Shown piece by piece: positions 1-11,233 of a DNA stretch of 64,000 bases. The position numbers and the translations under genes were made by a program. The notes beneath the pieces are model-generated. The model had not been told where the DNA came from. It was given only the letters and a program-made list of their open reading frames with translations, and did not search any database. The stretch covers positions 1 to 64,000 of the forward strand of contig JAMKCH010049292.1 of assembly GCA_023653785.1 (NCBI GenBank), written 5' to 3'. Within the stretch, counting starts at the first letter, position 1. Each line of letters starts with the position of its first letter. The stretch comes from Ophioderma brevispina (lineage: Eukaryota; Echinodermata; Ophiuroidea; Amphilepidida; Ophiodermatidae).

Positions 1-247
1 GAAAACTCTTATGGCATCAACTCTCCTGAGGCCCACTTGTATCTAGTGCACAATCATTTAACTTCCAACCTTGATCATCTGGTGGAGGAAATTCTGGCTC
101 TGCCACATCTCTGCCTGGTACCAAATCAAGCTTGATAATTGACTCTCTGGATGTACTTGCATCCTCAACAAATCTATCATACGAGTGTCTGCCATCGTCG
201 ATTTCAAAGGCTTAGGAAGGCATCGATATACTTGTCACAATTTGGAC

Positions 248-611
248 TTAAAGACATCGCAGTGATTTACCAGAAAGAGTCAAAATATTAGGAAAATTTG
301 CAGGAAAGGCGTACAATGAAGGATAAGTCTGTATAATTCTCATAAGTTACTTTTTTCAAGTGAAGAATTGCCAGAAGGGCAGAAAACGGCTGTCTTCAAA
401 GAGTATGATATCCATTCAATTAAGTGTTGTAGTAAGTGTCCGTTCGCGGACAGTAATGACTAAAAAGCCAATTTTTGCTTATTAGGGTGCTTATGGTCAT
501 ATCATTTGCAGGGTATGTTAGGGTACCCGTTACTTGATACAGGACATTTAAAAATCTGATTTCGAGGCTTTTTCGAATTTATGATTAGCAAATCACTGAT
601 AGTGTCTTTAA
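248..611. mobile_element. TTAA-flanked MITE, copy 1
   Basis: Both ends carry TTAA followed by an inverted repeat: left TTAAAGACATCGCAGTGATT, right AATCACTGATAGTGTCTTTAA. A second copy at 34779-35130 shares the ends and most of the interior, including a block around CATTCAATTAAGTGTTGTAG. TTAA flanks are known for piggyBac and Kolobok elements, so a non-autonomous member of one of these is likely. No coding sequence is present. Confidence 0.75.
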
Positions 612-2203
612 CCCGTCTACCTGAGCTATTTTTGTAACAAAACTCCGACCCCCCCCCCCCGGAATTTCGTTAGAACATCCGATTCCTGTAAATTTGTACC
701 ACAGGGTAGCTTAGAGTTTCTTCTTTCCATTGTATCAAAATAAGTGACAACATCCCCATATGACGGTCACTATGCTGTCATTATGTTGATGAAAGTAGGA
801 AATACAATGTACTGATTATAGGAGTGGAACATTTGATATTCGCAATTTTTAGCGAACTTTTATGTCGTAATTGTGACGTAATGATAGGCATGTCTTGGTA
901 CTGCATTGTGGATCAATGAAAGAGGAGACAATAGCTATCAATTGGTACCAAAATGCAAGTGCCTGTGATGTTTGCTGTGTGGTCTGGTAGGATGTTGGTA
1001 CTCTCTCCCGAAGGGGGTGGTTGCATTTTGGCAGCCATTTTGAAAAAGCGCCCTCACCGTTTCACCCAGGGTGGGGATTTTTGCAGACAACCGAATTCAG
1101 TTGCTTATGGTTATACGGCTCACCAAGAATGGTTGTCTCCAAAAATCCCCGGGGGTGCGGGGAGGGCGGGGGGGGGGTCATGGGAGCCCGTAGTCTAATT
1201 GCTATGACGGTGTGAAAGTAATTATTAGTCCGCCGTAGCACGTCCGGGCTCCATAGGACGATCAACGGCAATAAACGTGAAACTAATGTTGCATAAAGAG
1301 TAACTGAATAGAGTGCCATATTCTTTAACATTGTAGCCGGAATATAAGTACTTTTACAAACGGGCGGTAGGTTTAGAAATACGCTTTTGGGTCACCCTGA
1401 TTTCTTACTTAAAATAAAAATGGCGGCCAAATACCCAAGTGACCAATAAGGTTACAATTACAAAATTAACTTAAAAACTAAGAATTCATCCTTTTAAACA
1501 TTTTGAGTAACCACGCTGGACACAATGACGTATGTTTTTATGTTGAGGTGTCGTTAAATTCTAATACCTTAACTGCCTTAAGAATCATTGTATTGAGCGT
1601 TGGTGGCGGCCATTTTGAACTTCCTTGATTATTTGAATTTGACTGTAAAAAGCCAAGACTTTATGGTTATAATTAAAATGGTAAAGTCAGAATTTTTGTG
1701 AGCATTAAACGGATATATACGTGTTTTAGCGATTTTTAGTTAAAAATGTGTATCTTATCCGCCATTTTGCTTTTAAGTCCAACATGAAATCAAAGGTGGC
1801 CAAACATAAAACACTAGTTTATGTAGCAGAAAAGTAGTTTAGTTTGACCTGGGAGGTACTGTCTGAAAGAAAATTTGATGTAAGCCTTACAGACATGACC
1901 AGTGGCCCAATGCATTCACAGACGAACCATTCCCCTTCAATTTTGATATGGTCCTATAACATCGTGTGGGACTCTACCAAGATCCTCTCCTGGGTCATAG
2001 CCAAGTCCTTTGGAAGTTCGGAAATCGTATACACTCTAAGCCGGCTAGTCTGCAAATATGGCTCGGTTATTTGTTTGTTATTTATAATGATCTTGGATAG
2101 TAAAACTCCTTACACTACTATAATATCAAAGTAAAAAAATATTACCCCCCCCCCCTAGTGAGGTTGGAAATGTTCTTTTCTCTTAGTCTCATGGACATTA
2201 TAG
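612..2203. other. No gene recognised; C-run, G-rich patches
   Basis: I see no exon, RNA gene or clear repeat here. A run of 12 C lies at 649-660 and a G/C-rich patch at about 1146-1178. Several short open frames (for example 953-1198 and 1844-2134) have no recognisable motif and are probably chance. Confidence 0.4.
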
Positions 2204-3107
2204 CCCTGGAGCTAGCAAGACTTGTAACACATCTTGAGTACAAAAGGTTGAGTGATTAAAATGTGGGGACAGACTGACAGGGCCCCTGAAACATAATTCT
2301 TAAGTGCCAAAATGTGCCTTAAGGAGAGGGGCCAAGACAAAGTTGTACAGGGGTCAAATTTTTCAATTGATCATTCGTGCTGAAAAGTATACCACATTAT
2401 TGTCTAACCACAAGGATTCAGGAAAGGTATAGTTTGTACTGTCTACAACATAAAGTTTAAGAGGTATAGACTAAAAAAGGGTAAAATTTCAGTTGTACGG
2501 GGTCAAATTTTTAAGTTGCTCCGATTTGGATAAAAAATGGTGCAAATTATTGGTGGAGCTCATAGGATCAAAAATAAGGAATAGTTTTGAGTGTCTCAAA
2601 CCCTTGCTTAAGAAAGTAGGTGGAAAAAAGGTCAAAGCCCCATTGATGCAATGGATGTTGACCCTTAGGTGCCCCTACATCAGTAAACTAAGTATTAGAC
2701 AGTCAAAACTATTCCTTATTTTAATCCTATAACTCCATTAAGAATTTGATTCATTTTTATATAAAAATCGGAGCACCTTTAAAATTGACACCTGTACAAC
2801 TGCAATTGACCCGTTTTATGATTTTTGCTGTTGCTAAACTCCTAAACTTTACGTTGTAGATTAGTACAAATATGACATTTCCATGAATCCTTTGTGGTTA
2901 GACAAATACCACGGAACTTTTCAAAAGGATTGGATCAATTTAAAAATGTGACCCTGTACAAACTTGTCTTGGCCCCTCTCCTTAAGGCCACCATTACTTA
3001 CTTAAGAATCAAGTTCAGGGGTGGTACCTGTTCAGTCTGTCAACATATTTAATCACTTAAACCTTTTGTACTTTTGAGATGTGTTACAAATGTATCTAGC
3101 TCCCGGG
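2204..3107. mobile_element. Foldback element with ~370-bp arms
   Basis: The left arm (about 2204-2570) is the imperfect reverse complement of the right arm (about 2725-3107). Matching blocks include GGAGCTAG, CTTGTAACACATCT, GTACAAAAGGTT, GGCCAAGACAAAGTTGTACA and CTTAAGGAGAGGGGCC. The loop of about 150 bp is unique and non-coding. Fragments of the arm theme (GTGCTCCGATTT, AAAGGTATAGTTT) recur near 10900 and 13500. The architecture is that of a foldback or long-TIR non-autonomous DNA transposon. Confidence 0.75.
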
Positions 3108-3281
3108 TCTGAAACATAACTACTGGATTTCAATAAGATAAAACAAAGTTGCGAATTTTGAGAGTTCTTCCACCAGCAAGAACTACGTGACCGCGCGATT
3201 GATTGTTCCTGAAATTTGTGAACCAAGCGAAAAATCTTCCCCGCAATTTTGCAGACAAATTCTGTAATTGGGGGGGTAACA

Positions 3282-3409
3282 CCCCACATGTGCCCACGGC
3301 TCTGTTAAAAGTTCAAAACATTTCTTATTGTTTTTGTTTTAAATCATATCCCCACATGCCCCCACGGCTCTGTTAAAAAGCATTTTCTGTGTTTTTTGTT
3401 TTAAATCAA
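3282..3409. repeat. Two-copy direct repeat, ~66-bp period
   Basis: Units 3282-3346 and 3350-3409 both run from CCCCACATG through CCCACGGCTCTGTTAAAA to TTTTGTTTTAAATCA. No coding or RNA function is suggested. Confidence 0.8.
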
Positions 3410-3724
3410 TAATCTAAACGTGAAATGGGTCGCTTCACTCTGAGTTCAAAACGTAGTTCAGCGATTTGATGATACTCCCACCTTGTGGTATAGTACGAGT
3501 GAAACGCGATAGACAAAGGGAAGTTGTTTCTGTTATAAACTGACAGTGTGTATGTCCTTGGGGGTCTTTTGTTTAGTTAAATCAATATTGTTAAACTTGG
3601 CGCGGACACACATGCGTCACACCAAGGGAAAGATTAATAAAATCTGATATCGTTTCTGTGCTATCCGCTAGGAAAGCGATGGACACCTTCGATCTAACAC
3701 ATATAATAATTTCTATCGCCTCCT

Positions 3725-3805
3725 CGGTTGTTAGCTCAGTTTGGGGGCAAAAAAGAACGCCGTGTAGTAATACGGAGGTCGCCGGTTCAAATCCGGCCAA
3801 GCGCA
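3725..3805 (+). other. tRNA-like unit (SINE head or tRNA pseudogene)
   Basis: An A-box-like TTAGCTCAGTTTGG at 3731 and a B box GGTTCAAATCC at 3784 are correctly spaced. The T arm is a perfect 5-bp stem (GCCGG/CCGGC) around TTCAAAT. The anticodon arm (CCGT/ACGG) has an 8-nt loop containing AGT, and the acceptor stem pairs poorly (CGGTTGT against CAAGCGC). This points to a tRNA-derived SINE head or decayed tRNA rather than a working tRNA. Confidence 0.55.
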
Positions 3806-4003
3806 CGTTGTTTTCAACACTTGCGTGCGTGGCATCTTAAAGGAGATCAACCACGATACGTTTTGCTTCTTGTCTCGCTGGTTGATGGGAGCGGCCATGT
3901 GCAAACAGATAAAGCAGGTGGTGTTGGAATGTTAGAAGTTGAGCGGATTATATACTCTGTCTCCCAAAATAGTGGAAGTTTTTAAAAGCGGGACGAAATG
4001 TCC

Positions 4004-4238
4004 GGGTGGACTATAAAACAAAGACCAAGACCCAAAGACCAAAAGACCCCTCTTTGTTTTATAGTTGAATAGTTGAGGGGGTCGTTTTATAGTTGAGGGG
4101 GGTTCTTTGTTTTATAGTTGAGGGGGGGCTTTGTTTTCTATTTATGGGTGTCTTTGTGTTTATAGTTGGGGGTATTTGTTTCTAGTAAGGGGGTCGTGGG
4201 TCTTTCTTGGTTGTTTGGTCTTGTTTTATAGTCACCCC
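4004..4238. repeat. Inverted-flanked minisatellite (TTTGTTTTATAGTTG)n
   Basis: The ends are an inverted pair: GGGTGGACTATAAAACAAAG on the left and GTCTTGTTTTATAGTCACCC on the right. Between them are about six degenerate copies of TCTTTGTTTTATAGTTGAGGG. It looks like a small inverted-repeat element whose core has expanded as a minisatellite. Confidence 0.7.
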
Positions 4239-5015
4239 GAAAGGTCAGCCAAAACGTATTCAGCAGGAATGCTCGATTAGAGCCATTCAGATTAGAGTCC
4301 TTAAATGCCACATGACTATACAATCACTTACAAATTCCCCGCGTACAATCAATTGAGACCTTCAATGCGTACTTTAGAATGGACACTATTTTGCTATCTG
4401 GCCAGGTGGGACTTCAATGGGCTATATAATCTCATTGGGATTCGTGGTAAAATCTTACATCCGAAGGAGGCTATTTGTATTGAAGTTTATCTGTGAATTC
4501 GTTAAATTTCGTTATTGGTGTAATCACTGCAGATGTGAGTCGATTCAAAGGTCTACAAAACCTTTTAGACCATGGTAGTACTCAAAAGTAAATACTTTTT
4601 TTGGCAATCATCATGGGACAAACTATAGGACAATGGCCGCGAGATGCCCCGAAACTCACTTGGCCGTGGAGATTATTGGTAACATGGATGCGCCCATCAG
4701 TTCCCGATTTCCATTTTTCTCTTCTTATTGCTAATTACTTTATTGGTAAAATCATCAATGTTGGGAAGTGTTTCAGCATATTTATCAAATATGTAAAACT
4801 AAAAATTAGCGTGTTATGGCCCTTTAGGAAAAAGCTTAATAAATTATTTACAATAGCCACGTTTTTAACCCTTAAAATATGTTTGATGAAAGTAAATTAA
4901 ATGAAAAGCATATATTATACAGATTTAGATTATTTCATCTCAAAAAGTCATCATAGCGTCCTTACAAACATCAACTTACACGTGTAGGTAGGGTAAAAGG
5001 GGATAAAATCAACTC
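4239..5015. other. No feature recognised
   Basis: AT-rich sequence with no repeat partner noticed in the window. The 99-codon frame at 4601-4900 is hydrophobic and lysine-rich with no domain signature; I treat it as chance. Confidence 0.35.
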
Positions 5016-5071
5016 GGGGGGGGGGGGGGGGGGGGGGGAGGGGGGGGGGTGGGGGGGGGGGGTGGGGGGGG

Positions 5072-5106
<35 letters not shown>

Positions 5107-5187
5107 CGGGGGGGGGTGGGGGGGGGGGGTGGGGGGGGGTATTTTTTTAGGGGGGGTGGGGGGGGGGGGGGGGGGGTGTGGGTGGGA
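5016..5187. repeat. Near-pure poly-G tract (~160 bp)
   Basis: From 5016 to 5176 almost every base is G, broken only by isolated T, C or A and one short T-rich gap near 5140-5148. It can form G-quadruplexes on this strand. Such tracts are also where long-read base calling and assembly fail, so the length should not be trusted. The proline-rich frame on the other strand is an artefact of the tract. Confidence 0.95.
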
Positions 5188-6676
5188 TTCATGACTATGT
5201 GCAGTGCGTGTGGGGTTTTTCTCTGAAACGTGATGAAAAGTGCCAGTGGACCGTTTCCCCCAACTCCTCAATATGAGAGAAAATAATGTGAAAAAACTTG
5301 CCGACAAAGGTGTATACAGTCCCGAGAAATCTAGCCTTTTCCGTTTTTAAGAATTGGTCTCTGGGGAATCGTCTTCGATTTCTGGTCCTCGTTAATGTAA
5401 CTCAGTCACTATTCTATGTGCTGTGCTATCCAGCGACAAATAACTCGGTATTTCTCTAAGTTATTCGGGAAATTGTCATTAAATACGTTACAAGATGCTT
5501 GACTGTCCTCTTTCAGGGAGTTTGGCGATGTTGAAAAAAAAAACAAGGTAAATCACCAAATGCTATCAGACAAGGTTGTTGTGTTTTTTGCTGTAGGTTG
5601 TTTGTTTTGCAAACAATGGATTTAAGACTTCATATATCGCATCGTACAGCGTGAGTGAATCCCTCAAAGAACTCTGCTATGAGTGAGCTATAGATGCCTG
5701 TCTGAATGGCCAGTATAACCATCACTCCAGATCTGACAATCACCACCCGAATCTCAATACCCTTCCCTTCGTGGAAGAGATTTTCCTTAACAACTTCACA
5801 ACATTGTCAATAAACCATATAGGTGGTCTTACATGGTTGATGATATTTTCTAATGCTAAGATTAATAAGATTCCGATTATTGGTAATAAGGACCAAAGTC
5901 TTCTGAGAGAATTCCATATGTACCCGTTATAAGTTGTACTGTAACATTTTTTTTTAATTTTTGGCTTTATGGTTAAGGTATTTGTTAGTGTTAGGCCATC
6001 AATACAAAATTATTTGTTTCCTGTAGAATTTAAAAGGGGTAAATATGGAACTCTTCCTATTGATAAAACAATTCGCCATATTAAGTCCACGTATGTAGTG
6101 AAAATAATAATTTATAACGTTCATTTTGTTAAATATCTTATGAGATTATTTGGTGTGAAGAGAAAATTCGAACCAAGACGATTCAAAGGGTTTGTGCTGA
6201 TATTATGTAACTCATCATGGTCCAAAATGCATGATTCAAAATTTCGTCTTTGATGCAATATTTTTATTGATGGACAAGATACAACGTACCTGAAGCTAGT
6301 CCTTTATTGCAAGATGGAATCATAAGATCGATTTTCGTGTTAATTTAATTTACAATATAGAATGCACATTTAAATAATATTGGTTTGTCATTATTTCCAA
6401 TGAGGAAACATTCCGACTTTGCGAAAGGTATATTTTTGCAAAGTCATTTTACAAAATAACTATCAGTGTGTATATAGATTTGTTTCAATGTTCATGAACC
6501 GTGAGAAAACATCACAAGAACCGGAAGAGAATTGATAAATTAATTTTGTTGATGACACAACTTTTAAAGCATTTGCTAAAATCAATCAAACATCTATTAT
6601 GAATTAATAAATTTGGCATGTTGCTGAGACTAACAGCTACCTTTTAAAATAAGACCACTGTTAGGCTATGGTGCAT
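5188..6676. other. No gene recognised
   Basis: AT-rich, with no splice-bounded frame or clear repeat. The 94-codon frame at 5969-6253 has no motif I recognise. Confidence 0.35.
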
Positions 6677-7021
6677 CAGTGTCGTAGCCAGGGGGGGGGG
6701 GGGGCTGGGGGGCCGCGCCCCCCCAATAATTGATTTCGTCGGTTGAGATGAGCCCGTATTGTCGGCAAAGTTAGGTTTAAAAAGTTCAATGGACACTGCT
6801 ACAATAAATTTACCAAAATCCGTACAAATTAGCCCTCAGAAGACATTTAAGCATATAAAACCCAAAATTTTTCAGGGGGCTTCGCCCCCTCGACCCCGCA
6901 CCGGGCGTCGCCCCTGGACCCCAACAGGGGCCCTAAGGCGGGCCCTGGACCCTACCATTTTCTGTCGGTTGAGATGCGAACTGGCCCCCCCCCCAATATG
7001 AAAATCCTAGCTACGCCACTG
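6677..7021. mobile_element. hAT-type MITE with perfect 8-bp TSD
   Basis: The left end CAGTGTCGTAGCCAGG matches the inverted right end CCTAGCTACGCCACTG. The flanks are identical 8-bp direct repeats TGGTGCAT at 6669-6676 and 7022-7029. An 8-bp target duplication and CAG-starting termini are hallmarks of hAT elements. The 345-bp interior is non-coding, G/C-rich near both ends, and carries an internal direct repeat GTCGGTTGAGATG at about 6738 and 6965. Confidence 0.88.
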
Positions 7022-7073
7022 TGGTGCATGATACAATGTTGGCCTTTTAATTAAATATTAATGTGCTCCAGAC

Positions 7074-7972
7074 CTGGGGATTACTTATTTCCTTCACTAA
7101 AATTAAAACAATATTATTTTAACGAGGAAAAGCTGTGTCCCCACATGAAAAGATGCACATTATTTAGAAAAATGAATAAAATGTCAACTCAATTTACTTC
7201 TCGAATATCAGCGACCAGTAGATACCCTTAACCTCAACATGCTCAAGCGAACAATGGAGCTAATGATTATCGGCCCGGAACACACTTCACATTCTTTTAC
7301 ATCTGGTCCATTGTTATGTTCATGCAGTTGCACCGGATTCGAATGTTAGTCCTTGCGCATTGGCGTAAGTTCTTCCTCGTTCGTGATGAAAGAAATCTTG
7401 TGATTCTCTGTGTTTTCATTAACTTTGACCATAATGAATTAATCTTTTTTTCGAAAAAAAATTGTGAGGGAAACTTCATGATAGACAAAGCCCCTTTGCA
7501 AGGGCTGACCTAATTTGTGCATAACCTAATCCCAAGTTATTGTCTTTATTAAAACCCCTTTTTCATCAATTTGGTCAAGAGTCATGTATTCAGGGACCTA
7601 CATTTTTAAAACTCATGAGCGAGGCGCGAGGTATGTTGCCCTTTATGTTAGGAACAGATGCTAGAGCTCGATACGGGGAAGTGATGACACCTGATATGCT
7701 TGAAATGCTTCAACGTGTGGGGCATACAATGGAACTGCATACCCTGATGAGAAAAAGATCCGAACGTGTTTTAGTTGATTGTTGAGTATCATAGCTCTAT
7801 TGTTCGCTTGAATTTAACTTGTATATATCTGGTCACTGATATTCTGGAAGTAAATTGAGTTGACATTTTATTCATTTTTCTAATAATGTGCACTCTTTTC
7901 ATTTGGAGATAAAGCTTTTCTGGTTACATAATATTTTTGAAATTTTATGTGAAGGAAGTAAGTAATCCCCAG
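7074..7972. mobile_element. Long-TIR element (~190-bp arms) with internal ORF
   Basis: The left arm 7074-7268 and right arm 7788-7972 are reverse complements over nearly their whole length, beginning CTGGGGATTACTTA and ending near AAGCGAACAATRGAGCTA. A block of the arm (TGCACATT... AATGAATAAAATG... CAATTT... GAATATCAG) recurs at about 19590-19640 and 21177-21240, so it belongs to a dispersed family. The roughly 520-bp core carries a short open frame. Superfamily not determined. Confidence 0.75.
7615..7785 (+). CDS. Short ORF in core of long-TIR element, unknown
   Basis: A 56-codon frame starts at ATG 7615; the frame is open upstream to 7540 without an ATG. The product begins MSEARGMLPFMLGTDARARY and is rich in Met, Arg and Glu, with helix-like stretches (PDMLEMLQRVGHTMELHTLM). 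It ends with TGA one codon before the right arm begins. The composition is less AT-driven than neighbouring sequence, so it could be a remnant transposase or a captured exon. I do not recognise a family. It could equally be a chance frame. Confidence 0.3.
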   Translation: MSEARGMLPFMLGTDARARYGEVMTPDMLEMLQRVGHTMELHTLMRKRSERVLVDC

Positions 7973-8037
7973 TGGAATAGCACGGAGGAAGGAGAGGTTT
8001 TAATCGCAAAGTATCACGGCCTACGTGCAAATGTCTT

Positions 8038-8131
8038 TCAAAAGCTGAAACAACCATTCAACATAATAAATACGAAGCTTAAAAAAAATGGCACAGTTTT
8101 CTTGAACTTATGACACAAATTTCAATATAAT
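8038..8131 (-). CDS. Possible terminal exon following 8333-8893
   Basis: On the minus strand an acceptor (TTTATTGCAG) lies 201 bases after the donor at 8332. Joining in the frame used by the end of the preceding exon gives about 31 codons starting DYIEICVISSRKL, then TGA at 8038-8040. A run of nine T in the middle makes the frame uncertain. This is inference from splice signals only. Confidence 0.2.
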
Positions 8132-8332
8132 CTGCAATAAAGTGAGAAAATAAAATGGGGAGTTATTTCTGCTCTGAAATACTATTGACATCAATGCTAA
8201 TACTATCGCCACTAAACGAGATATTTCTTCATATCGTGTTTGCCTTCATGCATTACGTTTGGATTGCCTTGGCAACGATGGAAAAGCGATACAATATCTG
8301 ATATGATTCCTGTTTAATAAATTTTTACTTAC

Positions 8333-8893
8333 CATCGATAGCATGCTTGTCTACCATCCTGATTCGATTGAAATCTTTAATAACACGTTTCTTCCCAGCC
8401 CAGAAAGTATCTTCAACTACCCACTCTCGATGATTTAATAGCAAGTCGTTCCACTTTTGTATTGGTTGCTGTTGCATTTGTGTTTCTGTCTTCAGAAACA
8501 TCTTTTATACTTTGAATTCTCTCTTGATCTTCTTCGCCAAGTTCATTTCTACCTTTGACTATGCTCTGCTGTTGATTGATTTGCACAATTTGTTTTTCTT
8601 CACTTATTATCACGCATTTGCTTTCAGTCACACTCGTGTTGGCTACTTTAGCATTTGTGTTTCTATCTTCAGAAACGTGTTCTGTTCTTTCAACCCTCTC
8701 ATGGTCTTCTTTGCCAAACTTTAGCTCATTTCCGTTACTTTGCTGTTCATTTCTGTCTTTGTTTGTGGCCTGCTGTTGATTGAATTGTACACCTTGTTTG
8801 CCTTCACTTATCATGCATTTGGTAGCAACACTCGCAGTTTTATCTTCCCTGTCATCGTTTTCCTTGTTGCTCTGCTGTTGCGTGCTTGTACTT
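8333..8893 (-). CDS. Putative internal exon with duplicated polar repeat
   Basis: The minus-strand frame is open from an acceptor (GATTTATAG, exon starting at 8893) to codon 8413. It encodes a polar Gln/Asn/Glu/Lys-rich protein. Two roughly 60-residue units repeat: one starts KCMISEGKQGVQFNQQQ and ends VSEDRNTNAKVANT; the other starts KCVIISEEKQIVQINQQQ and ends VSEDRNTNATATNT. Many differences between units are at third positions (GAT/GAC, GTA/GTG, AAC/AAT), which supports this frame being translated. After about 8445 a different frame reads WNDLLLNHREWVVEDTFWAG and stays open to a perfect donor (GATG|GTAAGT at 8332). Removing one A from an AAAA run would join the two. I do not recognise the family; the tail looks folded, the repeats disordered. 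Confidence 0.45.
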
Positions 8894-8904
8894 CTATAAA
8901 TCAA

Positions 8905-9484
8905 AATAGCGATATAACAAGAACAATGATTGCGTATATGTTATAGTACAGACGTTTAACCCAAACATATCAAAATCATATCAAACTTTATTTCAATATC
9001 GTCATAAAAAAGAAGCGAATATTTAACAAAATGATATTGAGGACATGATCAAAAGGCCAATAAGACCTGAGGCGATCATCCCCCTTTAAGTTTCAATTAC
9101 CAGTACAAACACATCGAACACAAGCCCACACAAAAACAACTACAAACGTATATGACCTGTCCCGAAAACGAAATAATTTGTAATTAGAAATAAAACTTGA
9201 TTTCAATCGATTTCTGATTTTTTTGTATTATTACATTGTTTTATATTGTTGTCTGAAGAATCCCAAAAAGTTGGGTCACAATATATCTTGTAACATAACA
9301 TTTTCTTCGTTTTACAGGGCGTTTCTTGTTGGGTAATTGTGTGTCTGCTTCTTAAAATACGTTGAAAAAATAGGGACAGCAGAACCATATTTCTAACGTC
9401 CCTAGAGGTAAATCTGACAATCAACAGCAAAAACTGAGGTAGCGGTAATTTTGTTGTCAGATCTAGGAGCAATTTCTCACAAAC
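8905..9484. other. No feature recognised
   Basis: AT-rich; a 94-codon minus frame (9203-9487) has no recognisable motif or convincing splice borders. Confidence 0.35.
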
Positions 9485-9587
9485 CAAGGCAGGGGTCCGC
9501 TTCGTGATTTTGGTCAGGTGGGTGAAGAGATTAACTTGGCATTAGGGATATAGGTCGTCCGATTATGGAAGTCTAAGTGTTTTGCCA

Positions 9588-10320
9588 AGAGATACAAAAC
9601 CAATCAACCTGACAAAAATTAGAGAATTCCCCTTTATCCACCCACATAACCTTTGACCCCAATCTGTGTACAGCTCATATGGGCCTTGGGTCAGTGCTCA
9701 AATTGACCAAATTTGGCGATCGTAGCATTTGATTTGTGGCGGGAAAGCCAATTAAGAGATTTGCAAAGAATGCCCCTTTAATCGGCCTTCATGAACTCCA
9801 CCACAATCGGAGTACACCACATATGAACCTTGGACCGGTGGTTCTTCAGATCAAGTTTGGCTGCAATTGCCCGAAGCATTTGGGCAGGAGATATAAAACC
9901 AGTCAATCTAACCAAAATGACAGAATGCCCCTTCAACCCACTCACATAACCTTTGACCCCAATCTGTGTGCAACTCATATAGGCCTTGGGTCAGTGTTAA
10001 AACTGACCAAATTTGGTGATCGTAGCATTTGATTGGTCGAGCTATGAGTTGCAAAAATATTGGGCGAGACGCAGTGGACCCCAATATTTCAAAACTCATA
10101 GCGAGACCAATTAATATTGGGCGTAAATCATCCAATTTTATCAATTATTATGTTTTGGATCCGATATTTTCACACACTTGGACTCAAAATATGATAATGG
10201 TTGTACAAGCATTAGGGCATGAGATATAAAACAATCAACCTAACCAAAATTGAAAACACACAGAGACACGCAATAAATGACCCTAACTGACCCCTGAATG
10301 ACCTTTGACCTCCTCATGTG
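9588..10320. repeat. ~300-bp tandem satellite, 3 degenerate units
   Basis: Blocks starting AGATAYAAAACCARTCAAYC recur at about 9589, 9889 and 10222. The first two continue through CACATAACCTTTGACCCCAA and TTTGGYGATCGTAGCATTTG. The third unit ends in TGACCTTTGACCT. The longer gap to the third unit is partly explained by a hairpin insertion at 10035-10108. Frames across the array are not genes. Confidence 0.8.
10035..10108. repeat. 74-bp inverted repeat inside the satellite
   Basis: GGTCGAGCTATGAGTT...AATATTGGG on the left is the near reverse complement of CCCCAATATTT...CTCATAGCGAGACC on the right, with a loop of about 14 bases. It interrupts the 300-bp satellite, so it may be a tiny mobile insertion. 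Confidence 0.7.
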
Positions 10321-10930
10321 TTACTGTTACCCCACATAAGACCCCTTGTCTCAATGACTTATAAGCATACCAAGTAACCTCGTTAATCAAGAAGAATGTG
10401 TGCGCGCTCTATTCCGTTAATATATTTGTTTTAAGTATTACGAAAAAACGACCTGCAAAATGTTAATCTATTATTTTAGACTTTGCGATTGCAGTGAAAA
10501 CTTCAGTGTCCGGCTGGACTGCGATTTGCACGGTAAGTGTTAAGGTTACCTGGTAGACCGCTTGTGTTCGATAGCTTATAGACCGTTCTGGTAGCTCACC
10601 TTAGGCTAGTGAAATTGAATATCTGCCCACCACTTATTGCAATAGAATTTTATTTTGTGTCAATCAGCTAGAAAAGGGTCAGAATGACATATTTAATTGG
10701 AAAGGAGTGGAAGATGCAAAAGCAAGGGGGCAAGTTTTATGCAGAGGCGAAAGTGTTCTAATTGTGTTTATTTTTTTCACGAACCTGTTGGCCAGGTTAT
10801 GCTAATTAGAACAATCTATAGTTTCCTTTATCTGTGGACAATAGTTTAATAGCTACAAGGCAAAAACGGTTGGAGTCATCTGGGGCAACATTTTAAGAGT
10901 GCTCCGATCTCGTTTGAACTGGTGGCAAAT

Positions 10931-11233
10931 CATAATAATTTAATAATAATTTGTATTTTTTAACGCGCGACATATCCACGTAAACGTGATCAAGGCGCTG
11001 TGCGGCTGCCATGAAAGGCGCTCAGCACATCAGAGAAACCATAATACCAGAACAGATTTATGCCAAGAAGCTCGATTTTAGAAGCAGGAGGAAACCGGAG
11101 TACCCGGAGAAAACCTGCGGGAACGAGTATGGATCGAGAAACCAAATTCACATAAAGCCACCGAGAACGAGCCCCTGCCGGGAATCGAACCCGAGACCTC
11201 ATTGGTGAAGGCGAGGGAAGATACTCTGCGCCA
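10931..11233 (-). mobile_element. tRNA-derived SINE, family 1, copy 1
   Basis: Read on the minus strand it starts with an A box TGGCGCAGAG (11233) and B box GGGTTCGATTCCC, then a body with CGCAGGTTTTCTCCGGGTAC, and ends in an AT-rich tail. The tail (GATCAAGGCGCTG next to AT repeats) resembles the tail of the SINE at 26935-27262, suggesting a shared LINE partner. A second copy of the body and head lies at 29241-29415. Confidence 0.75.

Noticed and set aside
3725..3805. Functional tRNA gene
   Set aside because: The acceptor stem pairs poorly and the anticodon loop has 8 bases, so I list it only as tRNA-like.
4951..5307. Proline-rich 118-codon frame on the minus strand
   Set aside because: It is only the translation of the poly-G tract; no gene signal outside it.
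9588..10320. CRISPR-like regular repeats
   Set aside because: The period is 300 bases with degenerate units and no uniform spacers; it is a satellite.
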